Below, piece by piece: positions 32,948 through 42,117 of a DNA stretch of 51,119 nucleotides. The DNA is from a bacterium. Its GTDB lineage: Bacteria; Bacillota; Clostridia; Lachnospirales; Lachnospiraceae. The position numbers and the translations under genes were made by a program. The notes under the pieces were generated by a model, which was not told the DNA's origin, made no database searches, and was given only the letters and a program-made list of their open reading frames with translations. The stretch is from assembly GCA_004562765.1 (NCBI GenBank), contig SFRL01000039.1, positions 1 through 51,119 on the forward strand. Direction: 5' to 3'. Each line of letters begins with the position of its first letter. The stretch's first letter is position 1.

Positions 32948-34399
32948 ATGAAAAAAATAAAATCAACAATAAGCTGTCTGATGGCAGTTATGATATGCTT
33001 GATAAATTTTGTTACTCCGGTATATGCGGAGGAAAAATGGCCGGAAATGCCACAGGTGGAGGCTCCGTCGATCTGTGTGATGGAGATCACGACAGGTACG
33101 ATCCTCTATGAGCGTGATATGGACGAACAGAATTATCCGGCAAGTATCACGAAGATCATGACAGCGCTTCTTGCGTTGGAAAATTCTTCGCTGGATGAGA
33201 TCGTTACCTTTTCAGCGGAAGCCGTGTACGGCAATGAAGGCGATACCTCTCATATCAGCCGCGATATTGGCGAGGAAATGACGATGGAGGAATGCCTTTA
33301 CGGCATGATGCTGGAGTCGGCAAATGAGTGTGCCTGGGCGATCGGTGAACATGTCGGCGGCACCATGAAAAATTTTACAAAGATGATGAATGAGCGTGCG
33401 AAGGAACTGGGCTGCACGAATACGCATTTTAACAATCCGAACGGTCTGCCCGACGAGGAGCATTGGACAAGCGCTCACGATATGGCTCTGATCTCCGCTG
33501 AGGCATATAAGAATGAGACATTTCGCGTGATTGCAGGTGCTGAGTCCTATACGATCCCGCCTACAAATAAGCATGAGGACACAACGCCGCTGCACAACCA
33601 TCACCTGATGGTTTATCCGTTTCACGGAAATTATGAACATTTATATGAATATGCGACAGGCGGAAAGACCGGATATACGAATGCGGCGGGAAGCACGCTT
33701 GTCTCTTTTGCGCAAAAGGGAGATCTGCCCCTCGTCTGCGTCGTGATGAGAGAGAAATCTCCCAACCACTATACAGACACGCGAAAGATGTTTGATTACT
33801 GCTTTGAGAACTTTAAGCTGCTGCGCGTGGCGGATCATGAGAAAGATTCGTCAGCAGATGAGGACGCAGTGGCATTTGCAGATATTGATGAGGATGCGAC
33901 CGTGATCCTTCCTGCCGGTGCTTCTTTTGAGGATCTGACTTCAAAGATCGTGTATGAGAGCAGTGAGGATGACGTACTGGGCACGCTGGTGTATTCTTAT
34001 GCGGACCGTATAGTCGGGAAAGCGGATGTCCGGATGAATGATATTGGTTCAGACAGCTATGAATTTACGGAAAGTGTCCGTAAAGATGCAGAGGAAGAAG
34101 AAGAGGTTGCCGAAGAAGTGCCTGTGGAGCCGACCGGTCAGAAGGAAAAGGATCCGCACAGTATCCACATTGAGATCAATGCAAAAAATGTCGGGATAGC
34201 GGTTGGATTGATCGTGATACTTGTCGTATTGATCCTGTTATTGTACTGGCTCGGAACCCATTCCTATATTATCCGCCAGAAGATCGCCGGCATGAGAAGC
34301 CGGCGAACCGAACGTAACCGTTATCAGACGATCCGCGATACGCGAAAGAGCCGTAGACGGGGCAAACGAGTGAAAAAGAGTAAAAACCTGAGATTCTGA
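32948..34399 (+). CDS. D-alanyl-D-alanine carboxypeptidase (DacF/PBP5 type)
   Basis: A 483-aa penicillin-binding protein that trims the terminal D-Ala from peptidoglycan stem peptides. A signal peptide (1-27, ending VYA) is followed by the S66-x-x-K69 active site (PASITKIM), SAN in LESANECAW and KTG in TGGKTGYTN. A C-terminal beta domain, an acidic linker, a membrane anchor (VGIAVGLIVILVVLILLLYW) and a very basic cytoplasmic tail follow. Most relatives use an amphipathic anchor; a true membrane helix plus basic tail is a less common variant. Confidence 0.93.
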   Translation: MKKIKSTISCLMAVMICLINFVTPVYAEEKWPEMPQVEAPSICVMEITTGTILYERDMDEQNYPASITKIMTALLALENSSLDEIVTFSAEAVYGNEGDTSHISRDIGEEMTMEECLYGMMLESANECAWAIGEHVGGTMKNFTKMMNERAKELGCTNTHFNNPNGLPDEEHWTSAHDMALISAEAYKNETFRVIAGAESYTIPPTNKHEDTTPLHNHHLMVYPFHGNYEHLYEYATGGKTGYTNAAGSTLVSFAQKGDLPLVCVVMREKSPNHYTDTRKMFDYCFENFKLLRVADHEKDSSADEDAVAFADIDEDATVILPAGASFEDLTSKIVYESSEDDVLGTLVYSYADRIVGKADVRMNDIGSDSYEFTESVRKDAEEEEEVAEEVPVEPTGQKEKDPHSIHIEINAKNVGIAVGLIVILVVLILLLYWLGTHSYIIRQKIAGMRSRRTERNRYQTIRDTRKSRRRGKRVKKSKNLRF

Positions 34400-34435
34400 T
34401 CTTTTGTCAACGCCAAAAGAAAACAGAAAAAGGAA

Positions 34436-34942
34436 TTAACCGAGAAGCATGAGACGCTGGAGCACCTGCTCCAGCTTCTTTTTATCTCTGGTGTAGATGA
34501 TCAATCCGTTGTTTGTTTCCTGAATCGTCACATATTTGTCCTGTAAGGTGTCAGAATGAGAAATGCGATAGGTGATGTAATCGCGATAGTCCGGATCCAG
34601 TGCGAGAAAAAGCTGCTCGCAGTCATCCAGTGATTCGATGCGTGCATTCGCATGTTCAAACAATGCATGAAGCTCTTTATCCTGTGCGACCTGTTCCGGT
34701 GTTCGGTCAATGATAAAGAAACCGTCCTCATCCTTTGGCATATTCATTGCCTTCACGGCGCGCTGTACCTGCTTTGTCAGACTGTCAGACGCAGGATAAA
34801 GTGCCTCGAAATAGGTGATGAAATCCGTTGCCATACGGAAGTGTTTGTTTTTCCCGTTTTCCAGGATCTCTGTGATGAGGATGCGGCGGATCGCTTTTTC
34901 ACATTCCTTGCGGGAAGGGTTTTTTCTGATCGTATCGTCCAT
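34436..34942 (-). CDS. Uncharacterised 168-aa protein
   Basis: The ATG at 34942 follows AGGAGG with 5 nt spacing; an ATG five codons upstream has no site. Helical N-terminus (TIRKNPSRKECEKAIRRILI) with a charged, soluble C-terminus (NNGLIIYTRDKKKLEQVLQRL). No membrane segment or known motif seen. Confidence 0.65.
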   Translation of the reverse strand: MDDTIRKNPSRKECEKAIRRILITEILENGKNKHFRMATDFITYFEALYPASDSLTKQVQRAVKAMNMPKDEDGFFIIDRTPEQVAQDKELHALFEHANARIESLDDCEQLFLALDPDYRDYITYRISHSDTLQDKYVTIQETNNGLIIYTRDKKKLEQVLQRLMLLG

Positions 34943-35061
34943 AGGTGCCTCCTGCACAATTTGCTCGAAATGTCTTTTGTGACTTCTTTTTTTGTCTTAA
35001 AATGATTATAGGACACTTCAAGTTCAATTTCAAGCATATTATTTTCCAAAAAACGACATCG

Positions 35062-35090
35062 TTGACAAACATGCGCTTACCCCTTATACT
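35062..35090 (+). promoter_or_regulatory. Promoter of the AbiEi-like pair, with flanking inverted repeat
   Basis: Consensus TTGACA, 17-bp spacer, TATACT. AAACATGC (35067-35074) and GCATGTTT (35133-35140) form an inverted repeat across the start region, a possible autoregulation site. AbiEi antitoxins are known to bind inverted repeats in their own promoters. Confidence 0.65.
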
Positions 35091-35172
35091 TTAAAAAGAA
35101 CCGATATTACATGCATTGAGCGGAAAGAATAAGCATGTTTGCAGAAAGTCGGAAAGGATGGATATGTGACCG

Positions 35173-35793
35173 ATGACAAGAGAGGAAAAATGGAAAAAAG
35201 ATGAAACGGCGATCCGGGAGCTGGTGAAAGAGCATGATGGTGTGGTGAAGACATCGGAATTGTATACACTGGGTATTGACTATCGACGGATTCAGAGCTT
35301 TGTGGACTGGGGCGTGCTTTTACGCGTCAAAAACGGTTATTACAGCCTGCAGGAGCAAAAGCTGTCCGAGGACGAGATGATCTATCGCCTGTTTGGTGAG
35401 GATGGCGTGCTGACAATGGAAAGTGCGCTTTATATTTATGGCTATCTGCCTGTAAAACCTGCGGAGTATCAGATCGCTGTGGACAAAAATACATCAAAGT
35501 CCCGGTTTCATTTGAATTATCCATTTGTGCATCCCTATTACAGTGAGCCAAAGGTGCTTGCCCTCGGTGTGACGCAGACTGCGTTCGGAGGCGGAACCAT
35601 GAAGATCTATGACCGGGAGCGGCTGATCTGTGACTGCCTGAAATATGAGGATCGCTTGGACAGAGAGGACTTAAAGAAGGCGCTGCGCGCTTATCTCGCG
35701 GAGCCGACGAAGGATATCTCCAGGCTTTTAAGTTATGCAAAAGAGCGTAAGGTCTTAAACAAGGTGCAAAACCGGATTGGAGTGTGGCTGTAA
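35173..35793 (+). CDS. AbiEi-like antitoxin/regulator
   Basis: A 206-aa protein with an N-terminal winged-helix region (REEKWKKDETAIRELVKEHDG, VKTSELYTLGIDYRRIQSFVDWG, LLRVKNGYYSL) and the AbiEi-type body (GVLTMESALYIYGY, KIYDRERLICDCLKY). In AbiE systems this protein represses the operon and blocks the AbiEii nucleotidyltransferase toxin. The following gene starts immediately after its stop codon. Lone AbiEi-like regulators also exist. Confidence 0.75.
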   Translation: MTREEKWKKDETAIRELVKEHDGVVKTSELYTLGIDYRRIQSFVDWGVLLRVKNGYYSLQEQKLSEDEMIYRLFGEDGVLTMESALYIYGYLPVKPAEYQIAVDKNTSKSRFHLNYPFVHPYYSEPKVLALGVTQTAFGGGTMKIYDRERLICDCLKYEDRLDREDLKKALRAYLAEPTKDISRLLSYAKERKVLNKVQNRIGVWL

Positions 35794-36693
35794 TTGGGAA
35801 GAAATCCAAAGAGGAATCTGATCGGAAAAGCTGCGCTCATGGAAAAAAGTGCAGAGCTTGCGATCCCGATGGAGCGTCTGCTGGCCGGTTATGTGATGGA
35901 GCAGCTGGCAGTAAAGCTCTCTGAGTCTGAGCGGGGGGAACGTCTGCTTTTAAAGAATCCGGGCATACTGGGATTATCAGGTTTTGGCAGAGGCGGCAGT
36001 CACCGGCTGTATTATGCTTATATCAAGCAGGCCGGTGAGGTGTTCAGCAAGGCGGATTTTGCGGCTTTTTTGAAAAATACGATCAAATGGGAGACACAAA
36101 CGAATATTGCATGGAGCTGGCGGTCGCGCATGGAGGGCAGCAGACTGATCGTGGAGCTTTTGGCGGTTTTAGATGATATGCGCATGCCGGTGGAGCTGGT
36201 GATAGATCCGGTGGAAGAGGGGAGCTGCGCCTATTCTTCCGGGGAATACACGGTGCGACTGGTGATGGAGAACAATAAGGCATGCCGGATCGCAGTTTAT
36301 CCGGTGCAGGAACTGTTTTTTGATGATCTGCGGGAGGCGCTCACCAAGCTGGAACTGATCGGGGATATGGCAGTGTATGAACGTATGTATGAGGCGCTCG
36401 GCATGTTGGACTTTGAGGGAAGGCAGTTTCAGAGGGATCTGGAACGCTTTTGCGGAGAGCATGAGATCCTTATGGATGAAATGCGCTTTGCACAGATGGA
36501 ACGCTATCTGACGTATCCTTATATGGCTAAGAAATGGAAGTCGTATCTGAAAAAACATCGAAAGACGACCCCGCTGTGGGAGGATGTCTATGGAAGGTTC
36601 TGGAGTTTTCTCATGCCGCCCTGGGAGGCAAGTCTGCAGGGAATGATCTATCTGGGCAGCTGGATTTCCGATCTGGGGAGGTATTTGGATTAA
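35794..36693 (+). CDS. Uncharacterised partner of the AbiEi-like gene, possible divergent AbiEii
   Basis: A 299-aa protein starting at a TTG directly after the AbiEi stop, or at ATG 35839. By position it should be the toxin. The N-terminal pattern (KAALMEKSAELAIPMERLLAGYVMEQL) recalls AbiEii, but the catalytic KGG-T/S-x(n)-DxD signature is not intact: LLLKNPGILGLSGFGRGGSHRLYYAYI has only a GGS and no DxD follows. Either a very divergent or inactive AbiEii, or another family. Confidence 0.55.
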   Translation: MGRNPKRNLIGKAALMEKSAELAIPMERLLAGYVMEQLAVKLSESERGERLLLKNPGILGLSGFGRGGSHRLYYAYIKQAGEVFSKADFAAFLKNTIKWETQTNIAWSWRSRMEGSRLIVELLAVLDDMRMPVELVIDPVEEGSCAYSSGEYTVRLVMENNKACRIAVYPVQELFFDDLREALTKLELIGDMAVYERMYEALGMLDFEGRQFQRDLERFCGEHEILMDEMRFAQMERYLTYPYMAKKWKSYLKKHRKTTPLWEDVYGRFWSFLMPPWEASLQGMIYLGSWISDLGRYLD

Positions 36694-38100
36694 ATGTTAT
36701 TGGAACGATTACAGGCGTATGACCGGTCAGATATTTACCCGTTTCACATGCCGGGGCATAAACGACAGCTGGAGCTGGGCGCGGATGCCTACCATCTGGA
36801 TATCACGGAGGTGGAGGGATTTGATAATCTGCATCACGTCCAGGGGATCCTTCAGGAAGAACAGGCGCGTCTGGCGCGGTATGCAGGTGCGAAAAAGAGC
36901 TTTTTTCTGGTGAACGGCAGCACCTGTGGGATTCTGGCAGCGATCTCAGCAACTGTGTCAAGGGGCGGAAAACTGCTCATGGCGCGCAACTCCCACAAGG
37001 CGGCGTACCATGCACTGTTTTTGCGGCAGTTAACGGCGCATTATGTTTATCCGCGGATCAGCAGCTTTGATATTCAGGGTGCGATCGAGCCGGAACAGAT
37101 CGCTCAGGCGCTGGAGGAGGATCCCGGGATCGAAGCGGTGTATGTGACAAGTCCGACTTATGACGGCGTGGTATCTGATATAGAGACGATCGCGAACATC
37201 GTGCACAGCTTCGGAAAAATACTCATTGTGGATGAGGCTCATGGTGCGCATTTTGGTCTTCATCCGGCATTTCCCCGGTCTGCCATTCGTTGTGGTGCGG
37301 ATATTGTGATCCAGAGTGTACACAAGACGCTTCCCGCGTTTACGCAGAGCGCGGTCTTGCATTTGTGCTCAGACCGCATACGGACGGAGGTACTGGAGGA
37401 GTTTCTTGATATTTACGAGAGCAGTTCACCGTCTTATGTGCTGATGGCGGGTATGAGTCGTCTGGTCCCGTTTTTACAGAAAGAGGGAGAAGTGCATTTT
37501 ACCGCGCTGGCAGAAAATCTGCGGCAGTTTTATGAAAAGACCGGGAATCTGTGCCATCTGCACGTGATCCGGGAGGAGGACTTCGACAAAACCGTGGCCT
37601 TTGCCCGTGATCCGTCCAAGATCCTGATCAGTACAAGAGACTGCAATATCAACGGCAGGCAGTTGTATGACCGATTGCTGGAGGAGTATCATCTGCAGCT
37701 GGAGATGTGCTCCGGTGAGTATGTGACAGCCCTCTGTTCATTGATGGATCGGGCGGAAGGGTTTGAGCGTCTGGCGTCTGCGCTTTTTGCGATCGATGGT
37801 ACACTGGAGCGGAAACAGGCACCGGAGCAGGGCTTTGTGGCTCGGATGTATCGTGAGCGGGAGCAGGTGTGCCCGATTTCGGAGGCGTTGGAGAGTGCCC
37901 AGGTGACAGTGACACTGGAGACATCTGTCGGAAGGATCAGCGGTGAATATGTCTATCTGTATCCGCCGGGCATTCCGATCCTTGTTCCCGGAGAGCGGAT
38001 CGATGCGGGTTTTGCGTGCGATGTGAGGGAGATGAAAGCGCGCGCGATGATACCGGAAGGAATGCGGGACAAGCAGGCGGAATTTATACAAGTATTGTAA
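36694..38100 (+). CDS. Orn/Lys/Arg decarboxylase family protein (YaaO-like)
   Basis: A 468-aa PLP-dependent fold-type I decarboxylase. Visible: YPFHMPGHKRQ at the start, VNGSTCGILAAI, the PLP-binding VDEAHGAHFG, and SVHKTLPAFTQSA with the Schiff-base lysine. It makes a polyamine precursor from lysine, ornithine or arginine; which one is not clear. It heads the same conserved block as yaaO in B. subtilis and follows the AbiEi pair by a single base. Confidence 0.9.
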   Translation: MLLERLQAYDRSDIYPFHMPGHKRQLELGADAYHLDITEVEGFDNLHHVQGILQEEQARLARYAGAKKSFFLVNGSTCGILAAISATVSRGGKLLMARNSHKAAYHALFLRQLTAHYVYPRISSFDIQGAIEPEQIAQALEEDPGIEAVYVTSPTYDGVVSDIETIANIVHSFGKILIVDEAHGAHFGLHPAFPRSAIRCGADIVIQSVHKTLPAFTQSAVLHLCSDRIRTEVLEEFLDIYESSSPSYVLMAGMSRLVPFLQKEGEVHFTALAENLRQFYEKTGNLCHLHVIREEDFDKTVAFARDPSKILISTRDCNINGRQLYDRLLEEYHLQLEMCSGEYVTALCSLMDRAEGFERLASALFAIDGTLERKQAPEQGFVARMYREREQVCPISEALESAQVTVTLETSVGRISGEYVYLYPPGIPILVPGERIDAGFACDVREMKARAMIPEGMRDKQAEFIQVL

Positions 38101-38181
38101 TTGCAATGCCTGTAAGATTAGAGTATACTAAATAAGTCAGAAGGAAACGTAACGATTCCGAACAGTGATTAAGGAAAAAAG

Positions 38182-38775
38182 ATGAGTTATATATTTTGTC
38201 TCATGGGAAAAAGCTCTTCCGGGAAGGATACAGTCTACCGGAAACTGCTGGAAAACACGCAGCTCGGACTGCATCGATTAGTGACCGGGACGACGCGCCC
38301 GATCCGCGAGGGTGAGCGTGACGGAGAAGAATACTATTTTTATACAAATGAACAGTTTGAAAAGCTTCGGGCTGACGGGAAGATCATCGAGTGCCGTTCC
38401 TATGATACGATACACGGGATCTGGAATTATTTCACGGTAGTACATGAAAATCTGGATGTGGCACATCGGGACTATCTGACGATCAATACGCTGGAGGCAT
38501 ATGTGAAGCTGAGGGATCATTTCGGAGCGGACTGTCTGGTTCCGGTTTATCTGGAGGTGGATGACGGACTGCGTCTGCAGCGGGCACTTGACCGGGAACG
38601 CGTACAGGTACAGCCACGATATAAAGAGTTGTGCCGGCGTTTTCTGGCGGATGAAGAGGATTTTTCAGCCGAAAATCTGGAACGCGCAAATATACAGCCG
38701 ATTTTTCAGAATGTCGTTTTGGATGAGACAGTGGCACAGGTCGCAGCCTACATCCGTGACATACAGAACAGGTGA
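38182..38775 (+). CDS. Guanylate-kinase-like nucleotide kinase
   Basis: A 197-aa P-loop protein. P-loop GKSSSGKDT, then VTGTTRPIREGERDGEEYYF, the guanylate kinase GMP-binding pattern, and a long acidic C-terminal lid. Canonical Gmk has GPSGVGKGT and an EYAEVHGNYYGT segment, here ECRSYDTIHGIWNYF, so this may be a paralogue. It occupies the tmk position of the B. subtilis yaaO-tmk-yaaR-holB order. Confidence 0.8.
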   Translation: MSYIFCLMGKSSSGKDTVYRKLLENTQLGLHRLVTGTTRPIREGERDGEEYYFYTNEQFEKLRADGKIIECRSYDTIHGIWNYFTVVHENLDVAHRDYLTINTLEAYVKLRDHFGADCLVPVYLEVDDGLRLQRALDRERVQVQPRYKELCRRFLADEEDFSAENLERANIQPIFQNVVLDETVAQVAAYIRDIQNR

Positions 38776-38778
38776 GAT

Positions 38779-39222
38779 ATGGATAATTTTAAGGTAAATG
38801 AGACAACACCGCTATCATCGGTCAACCGGACGAGCAATACACAGCCGGTAGATGACAGCTTTCGCTTTACGTTGACGAGTGCCATCGAGGATGCGGATCT
38901 CCAGACAAAGATCAATCGTATGCTTCAGGACATCAATGTGCAGGGAAAGCTGATCGCAAGACACATGGATATCCGCGAGATGAAGCGATACCGCGGTCTG
39001 ATCAAGGATTTTTTGAACGAGATCGTGAACCGTTCCCATAAGTTTTCCAGAGAGAATTTTCTGGATCACCGCGGGCGTCATCGCGTATACGGTATTATTC
39101 GTCTGATCGATGAGAACCTGGATGAACTGGCGCAGGAGCTGGTAGAGGATGAAAAAAACCAGATCGATATCCTGAGCCGTATCGGTGAGATCGAAGGTTT
39201 ACTGCTGGATATTTTAACGTAA
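38779..39222 (+). CDS. yaaR: YaaR family protein (DUF327)
   Basis: A 147-aa soluble helical protein of conserved size. Typical blocks: LQDINVQGKLIARHMDIREMKRYR (in parts), IKDFLNEIVNRSHKF and RHRVYGIIRLIDENLDEL. Function unknown; always close to holB. It starts 3 bp after the kinase stop codon. Confidence 0.88.
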   Translation: MDNFKVNETTPLSSVNRTSNTQPVDDSFRFTLTSAIEDADLQTKINRMLQDINVQGKLIARHMDIREMKRYRGLIKDFLNEIVNRSHKFSRENFLDHRGRHRVYGIIRLIDENLDELAQELVEDEKNQIDILSRIGEIEGLLLDILT

Positions 39223-39232
39223 GGAGGCACGT

Positions 39233-40222
39233 ATGGCAGTATTTTCAGATATATTGGGAAATGAACAGATCATTGAGCATTTGCAGAACGCGATCCGCAT
39301 GGGAAAGGTAAGCCATGCCTATATTTTAAATGCGCCGGAGTCATCCGGAAAGCGGATGATCGCAGAGGCATTCGCAGCCACATTGCAGTGCGAAAAGAAG
39401 GGTACCGAACCCTGCGGCGAGTGTCATTCCTGCAAACAGGCGGCAAGCCATAATCATCCGGATATCATTTATGTACAGCATGAAAAGCCGAACACGATCG
39501 GTGTGGATGACATTCGTGTACAGATCAATCAGGACATTGCGGTCAAGCCCTACAGCAGTCCATACAAAATCTATATTGTCGATGAAGCGGAGAAAATGAA
39601 TGTGCAGGCGCAGAATGCCCTGCTCAAGACCATCGAGGAGCCGCCGGCATACGGCGTGATCCTGCTTCTGACCACAAACGCAGACGCGTTTCTGCCCACG
39701 ATCCTTTCACGTTGTATCCGTCTGGACCTGAAGCCGGTGGCAGATGATAAGCTGAAAGATTTTCTCATGAAAAAGTGTGGCGTCGTGGATTATCAGGCAG
39801 ATATCTGTGTTGATTTTTCACAGGGCATCGTCGGAAAAGCGGTTACTTTGGCTTCTTCTGCGCATTTTAATGAGATCAAGGATGCTGCGCTGCAGCTGCT
39901 AAAGCGTGTCAAGGACATCGACCTGTCCGAGATGATCGGTGCAGTGAAGCATGTCAGTGAGTATAAACTGGACATCAATGACTTTTTCGATATCATGATG
40001 ATCTGGTATCGGGATGTGTTATTATACAAGGCGACAGCAGATGTGAACGGACTTGTCTTTAAGGATGAAGTCTATGAGATCAAAAAACAGGCAAACACCA
40101 GCTCTTATCATGGCATCGAGTTGATTCTGGAAGGTCTGGAAAAAGCGAAGATGCGTCTGGATGCGAATGTGAATTTTGAGCTTGTGATCGAGTTGCTGTT
40201 GTTGACATTAAAGGAGAATTAA
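39233..40222 (+). CDS. holB: DNA polymerase III delta' subunit
   Basis: Clamp-loader subunit, 329 aa. The AAA+ N-terminus has a degenerate P-loop (NAPESSGKRMIA), the zinc-binding CGECHSCKQ...NHPD, VDEAEKMNVQAQNALLKTIEEPP (Walker B region and SRC partner) and ILSRCIRLDL. The start follows AAGGAGG. Co-transcribed with yaaR and ricT. Confidence 0.95.
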   Translation: MAVFSDILGNEQIIEHLQNAIRMGKVSHAYILNAPESSGKRMIAEAFAATLQCEKKGTEPCGECHSCKQAASHNHPDIIYVQHEKPNTIGVDDIRVQINQDIAVKPYSSPYKIYIVDEAEKMNVQAQNALLKTIEEPPAYGVILLLTTNADAFLPTILSRCIRLDLKPVADDKLKDFLMKKCGVVDYQADICVDFSQGIVGKAVTLASSAHFNEIKDAALQLLKRVKDIDLSEMIGAVKHVSEYKLDINDFFDIMMIWYRDVLLYKATADVNGLVFKDEVYEIKKQANTSSYHGIELILEGLEKAKMRLDANVNFELVIELLLLTLKEN

Positions 40223-40223
40223 G

Positions 40224-41369
40224 ATGATAAAAGTAGTTGGAATCCGTTTTCGAAATGCGGGAAAGATCTATTATTTTGATCCGAAGGATTTTGAGATGGA
40301 GGTCGGAAGTCACGCGATCGTGGAGACGGCCAGAGGAATTGAATACGGAACGGTTTTGATCGCACCCAGAGAGGTGGCAGACGATCAGGTTGTACAGCCT
40401 TTAAAGCCGGTGATCCGTGTGGCTACCGAGGAGGATACCAAGACGGTGGAGAAAAACCGGGAGCGGGAAAAGAGTGCCTACAAGACCTGTCAGGAAAAGA
40501 TCGCAAAGCACGGGCTGGAGATGAAACTGGTGCAGGCGGAGTATACGTTTGACAACAACAAGCTGCTGTTTTACTTCACGGCAGACGGACGTATCGATTT
40601 CCGCGAGCTGGTAAAGGATCTGGCAAGTGTATTCCGCACCCGTATCGAGCTGCGGCAGATCGGTGTGAGAGATGAAACCAAGATGCTCGGCGGTATCGGT
40701 ATCTGTGGCAGAGAGCTTTGCTGCTGTTCCTATCTTTCCGATTTTGTTCCGGTATCGATCAAGATGGCAAAGGAGCAGAACCTGTCGCTGAACCCGACAA
40801 AGATCTCCGGTGTCTGCGGCAGACTGATGTGCTGCCTCAAAAACGAGGAGGAGACATACGAATATCTGAACAGTCGTCTGCCGGGTGTAGGTGATTCTGT
40901 CATGACCGCCACCGGTCAGACCGGCGAAGTGCAGAGTGTCAATGTGCTGCGTCAGAAGGTGAAGGTACTGATCGAGGTAGATGATGAAAAAGAACTTCAT
41001 GAATATGATGTGGACGAGCTGAAGTTCCGCCCCCGCAAGAAGAATGTAAAGCTGTCCGCCAAGGAGCTGGAGGAACTGGAAGGTCTCGCGGATGAGGATA
41101 TGAGTGATTCCGGGAACCAGTCGCCGGCAAAGCCTGAACGGGAAGCAAAAGACGGCCGCCGGGATCAGAATCGGGAGCCGAGAGAGCGCAAAGATCATAA
41201 TAAAGACCGGGATAATAGAGATCGGGATAATAAAAACCGGGATCAGAATCAGAAGCGGAACCATCACAACAGAAACCGGAATAAAGACCGTGGAAAGGAT
41301 CGGGCAGATCGTGGAGAGAAGACAAACGGTGGGGGAGACAAACAGCCCTCGGAATCAAAGCCTTCCTGA
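40224..41369 (+). CDS. ricT: RicT/YaaT, PSP1 domain protein
   Basis: A 381-aa PSP1-domain protein. In B. subtilis it belongs to the RicAFT complex that steers RNase Y mRNA maturation and sporulation. Visible: GIRFRNAGKIYYFDP, FYFTADGRIDFRELVKDLA, and the cysteine blocks GGIGICGRELCCCSYL and ISGVCGRLMCCLKNE. The last ~90 residues are an unusual Arg/Asp/Asn/Lys-rich low-complexity tail (NRDRDNKNRD-type), perhaps RNA-binding and strain-variable. Confidence 0.93.
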   Translation: MIKVVGIRFRNAGKIYYFDPKDFEMEVGSHAIVETARGIEYGTVLIAPREVADDQVVQPLKPVIRVATEEDTKTVEKNREREKSAYKTCQEKIAKHGLEMKLVQAEYTFDNNKLLFYFTADGRIDFRELVKDLASVFRTRIELRQIGVRDETKMLGGIGICGRELCCCSYLSDFVPVSIKMAKEQNLSLNPTKISGVCGRLMCCLKNEEETYEYLNSRLPGVGDSVMTATGQTGEVQSVNVLRQKVKVLIEVDDEKELHEYDVDELKFRPRKKNVKLSAKELEELEGLADEDMSDSGNQSPAKPEREAKDGRRDQNREPRERKDHNKDRDNRDRDNKNRDQNQKRNHHNRNRNKDRGKDRADRGEKTNGGGDKQPSESKPS

Positions 41370-41388
41370 ACTTGAGCAGGCATGCAGT

Positions 41389-42117
41389 TTGTTGAAACCG
41401 GGTGAGCGGCTGGATGATCTGGAACGGAACGGTTACCGGATCATCCAGAGCGAGAAGCGTTTCTGCTTTGGCATGGATGCGGTGCTTTTGTCCGGATTTG
41501 CACAGGTAAAAAAGGGCGAACGGGTGCTGGATCTTGGAACCGGGACCGGGATCATCCCTATTTTACTGGAAGCAAAAACACCGGGAGAGCATTTTACCGG
41601 GCTGGAGATCCAGCCGGAGAGCGCGGATATGGCGCGCCGCAGCGTCGCTTACAACGGGCTGGAAGAAAAAATAAAGATCGTAACCGGTGACATCAAGGAT
41701 GCTTCGACATTGTTTGGAGCATCTTCTTTTGATGTGATCACAACGAATCCGCCCTATATGATCGGACAGCACGGCTTACAGAATGCGGATGAGGCAAAGA
41801 CGATCGCCAGACATGAGATCCTTTGTACGCTGGAGGATATCATTGCGCAGAGTGCAAAGCTGCTAAAGCCGAAAGGACGCTTTTATATGGTGCATCGTCC
41901 GTTCCGGCTGGTTGAGATCTTCTGCCTGATGCATGCGTACGGGATCGAGCCGAAGCGCATGAAGATGGTGCACCCTTTTGTGGACAAGGAGCCGAATATG
42001 GTGCTTATCGAAGGGCTGCGCGGCGGCAATGCGAGACTGACAGTTGAAAAACCGGTCATTGTTTTTCGGGAGCCGGGAATCTATACGGAGGAGATCACGG
42101 AAGTCTATGGATACTAA
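41389..42117 (+). CDS. trmN6: tRNA1(Val) adenine-37 N6-methyltransferase family protein
   Basis: A 242-aa methyltransferase. SAM motif VLDLGTGTGIIPILLE, catalytic TTNPPYM, and the family N-terminus ERLDDLERNGYRIIQ...FCFGMDAVLLSGFA. I chose the TTG at 41389, 8 nt after GAGCAGG; a GTG further upstream would overlap ricT. B. subtilis has yabA between ricT and this gene; here yabA is absent. Confidence 0.88.
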   Translation: MLKPGERLDDLERNGYRIIQSEKRFCFGMDAVLLSGFAQVKKGERVLDLGTGTGIIPILLEAKTPGEHFTGLEIQPESADMARRSVAYNGLEEKIKIVTGDIKDASTLFGASSFDVITTNPPYMIGQHGLQNADEAKTIARHEILCTLEDIIAQSAKLLKPKGRFYMVHRPFRLVEIFCLMHAYGIEPKRMKMVHPFVDKEPNMVLIEGLRGGNARLTVEKPVIVFREPGIYTEEITEVYGY

